From DASUBV01 sp035763085 (GTDB taxonomy: Bacteria > Actinomycetota > Actinomycetes > Streptosporangiales > Streptosporangiaceae), in assembly GCA_035763085.1 (NCBI GenBank), contig DASUBV010000371.1:1-6006 (forward strand): a stretch of 6,006 bases of DNA, given 5' to 3'. Both the position numbers and the translations under genes were made by a program. Positions 5,570 through 6,006 of this stretch are shown here, piece after piece; position 1 is the first letter of the stretch, and every line of letters begins with the position of its first letter. The notes beneath the pieces were generated by a model, which saw only the letters and a list, made by a program, of their open reading frames with translations, had not been told where the DNA came from and ran no database searches.

Positions 5570-5798
5570 TGATCGCCAATGCGAGAGGGCGGCGACGCGC
5601 CGAACCATGGCTTACCCGTCCGCTTGCCAAACCAGGGCCCGTTCCAATCGCGGCTGGCCGGAATAGACCCCGCATTATCTGCTTGTGAACCCGGGCGGTA
5701 GAGCCAGGTGACGTGGTCGCCGCATGCCCCGAATCCAGCCCTCGCCGCTCACCTCGCATCGCCCGGCGCTCCCCTGGCGGCCAGGCTGGCTGCCCTGG
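5570..5798. other. Non-coding stretch before the ABC-gene control region
   Basis: I see no supportable gene here. A short plus frame (ATG 5556 to TAG 5664) overlaps the previous gene and its translation has no recognisable character; a minus-strand frame spanning 5325-5804 is Arg/Gly/Pro-rich and lies over the real gene. Besides the small hairpin at 5590-5602 there is a second short stem, CCTGG-CGG-CCAGG (5773-5785), and a stretch around 5697-5736 faintly like tRNA D-arm and T-loop sequence that does not fold as a tRNA. Confidence 0.5.
5590..5602. terminator. Small hairpin after the membrane-anchored gene
   Basis: CGGCG-ACG-CGCCG forms a 5-bp, all-GC stem with a 3-base loop, starting 20 bases after the stop codon. 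No U-tract follows. The position suits a weak terminator of the HAD/membrane-protein unit, but stems this short are frequent in GC-rich DNA. Confidence 0.25.
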
Positions 5799-5828
5799 TG
5801 TCAAGGTTCGACGTCATAACCTTTGACA
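5799..5828. promoter_or_regulatory. Probable operator: imperfect inverted repeat overlapping the ABC-gene promoter
   Basis: TGTCAAGGTT (5799-5808) and AACCTTTGACA (5818-5828) are inverted copies apart from one extra T, separated by 9 bases. The right arm contains the -35 box of the downstream promoter, so a protein bound here would compete with RNA polymerase. Drug-exporter ABC genes in actinomycetes are often controlled by TetR- or PadR-type repressors binding such sites; which protein binds here is unknown because no regulator gene lies in the window. Confidence 0.55.
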
Positions 5829-5851
5829 TCTAAGTGTTTGCCTTCTATGGT
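5823..5851 (+). promoter_or_regulatory. Housekeeping (sigma-70/HrdB-like) promoter of the ABC gene
   Basis: TTGACA (5823-5828), a perfect -35, is followed after a 17-base spacer by TATGGT (5846-5851), which fits the actinobacterial TANNNT -10. Transcription should start near 5858, giving a leader of about 20 bases that contains the AGGAGG site. The stretch is clearly more AT-rich than its surroundings. Confidence 0.7.
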
Positions 5852-5866
5852 TCTGAACAGGAGACC

Positions 5867-5872
5867 AGGAGG
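5867..5872 (+). promoter_or_regulatory. Strong ribosome-binding site AGGAGG deciding the ABC-gene start
   Basis: A full AGGAGG lies 7 bases before ATG 5880. It selects this start over the internal ATG at codon 12 (5913), which is nearer the conserved ABC sequence but has no such site. Confidence 0.8.
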
Positions 5873-5879
5873 CACCGGA

Positions 5880-6006
5880 ATGCACGGCAACCCCGCCCCA
5901 GAGCCCGCGATCATGGTCCGCGACCTGCGCAAGAGCTACGGCAAGGTGACCGCCCTGGACGGGCTGAGCCTGGCCGTGGCGCCGGGCAGCATCACCGGCC
6001 TGCTCG
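5880..6006 (+). CDS. ABC transporter ATP-binding protein, N-terminal fragment (drug-exporter/DrrA-like type), cut by window edge
   Basis: Only 42 codons are visible. They match the first strands of an ABC nucleotide-binding domain: VRDLRKSYGKVTALDGLSL, then AVAPGSITGLL, which in the family leads directly to the Walker A loop (GPNGAGKT) just beyond the edge. Tyr20 is the A-loop aromatic that stacks on the adenine of ATP. The spacing and the PGSITGLL form resemble ATPases paired with ABC-2 type permeases that export drugs, lipids or polysaccharide, for example DrrA-like proteins; partner and substrate lie outside the window. The protein would sit on the cytoplasmic face of the membrane. It has its own promoter, an overlapping operator-like repeat and a strong ribosome-binding site, so it starts a separately regulated transcription unit. 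Confidence 0.88.
   Translation, partial: MHGNPAPEPAIMVRDLRKSYGKVTALDGLSLAVAPGSITGLL

Noticed and set aside
5556..5666. 36-codon plus frame (ATG 5556, TAG 5664) overlapping the end of the membrane-anchored gene
   Set aside because: No ribosome-binding site, no recognisable character, and an unremarkable length for a chance frame.
5690..5750. tRNA-like fragments: GGTAGAGC (D-arm-like, 5697-5704) and CGAATCC (T-loop-like, 5730-5736) about the right distance apart
   Set aside because: The distance is a few bases short, no anticodon stem or acceptor stem can be paired, and the T-arm lacks the GGTTC half. It could at most be a degraded remnant; tRNA-scanning software would settle this.

Overview
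The window is very GC-rich with a strong G/C bias at third codon positions. It uses GTG starts, has short 5' leaders and carries several actinobacterial protein types, so it most likely comes from a high-GC actinomycete chromosome (Streptomyces/Streptosporangiales/Frankia-like). The genus cannot be fixed from the sequence. No phage, transposon, CRISPR array, rRNA or intact tRNA is visible.

Layout. (1) 1-1641, plus strand: the 3' part of an S9-family (prolyl-oligopeptidase/acylaminoacyl-peptidase type) serine peptidase with its catalytic Ser-Asp-His intact; its 5' end lies before the window. (2) 1666-3792, minus strand: a 708-residue protein that appears to be a natural fusion of a ketopantoate-reductase-like NAD(P)-dependent reductase (N-terminal half) and an amidase-signature hydrolase (C-terminal half). 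The two genes converge with 24 bases between their stop codons, and a strong hairpin spans the gap, its loop being the stop codon of the fusion gene. (3) 3793-4297: about 500 bases of gene-poor DNA with repeats near the fusion gene's 5' end and a 38-codon reading frame resembling a signal peptide. (4) 4298-4975, plus: a HAD-superfamily phosphatase, possibly translated from a leaderless mRNA. (5) 5015-5569, plus: a membrane-anchored protein of an uncharacterised family. (6) 5570-5879: a non-coding stretch ending in the clearest regulatory unit of the window: an inverted repeat overlapping a TTGACA-17-TATGGT promoter, followed by an AGGAGG ribosome-binding site. (7) 5880-6006: the first 42 codons of an ABC-transporter ATPase of the drug-exporter (DrrA-like) type, cut by the window edge.

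How the genes relate. The S9 peptidase and the fusion enzyme both suit nitrogen-compound catabolism (peptide or amide hydrolysis), but they are convergent, so they are not one operon and the link is only positional. The HAD gene and the membrane-anchored gene may be co-transcribed. The ABC gene begins a separately controlled unit. The most unusual element is the reductase-amidase fusion. All catalytic residues of the amidase half are present, while the reductase half keeps its cofactor and general-acid residues but lacks the substrate-binding asparagines of classical PanE. A bifunctional catabolic enzyme acting on an unknown amide is therefore more likely than a pantothenate-biosynthesis enzyme.
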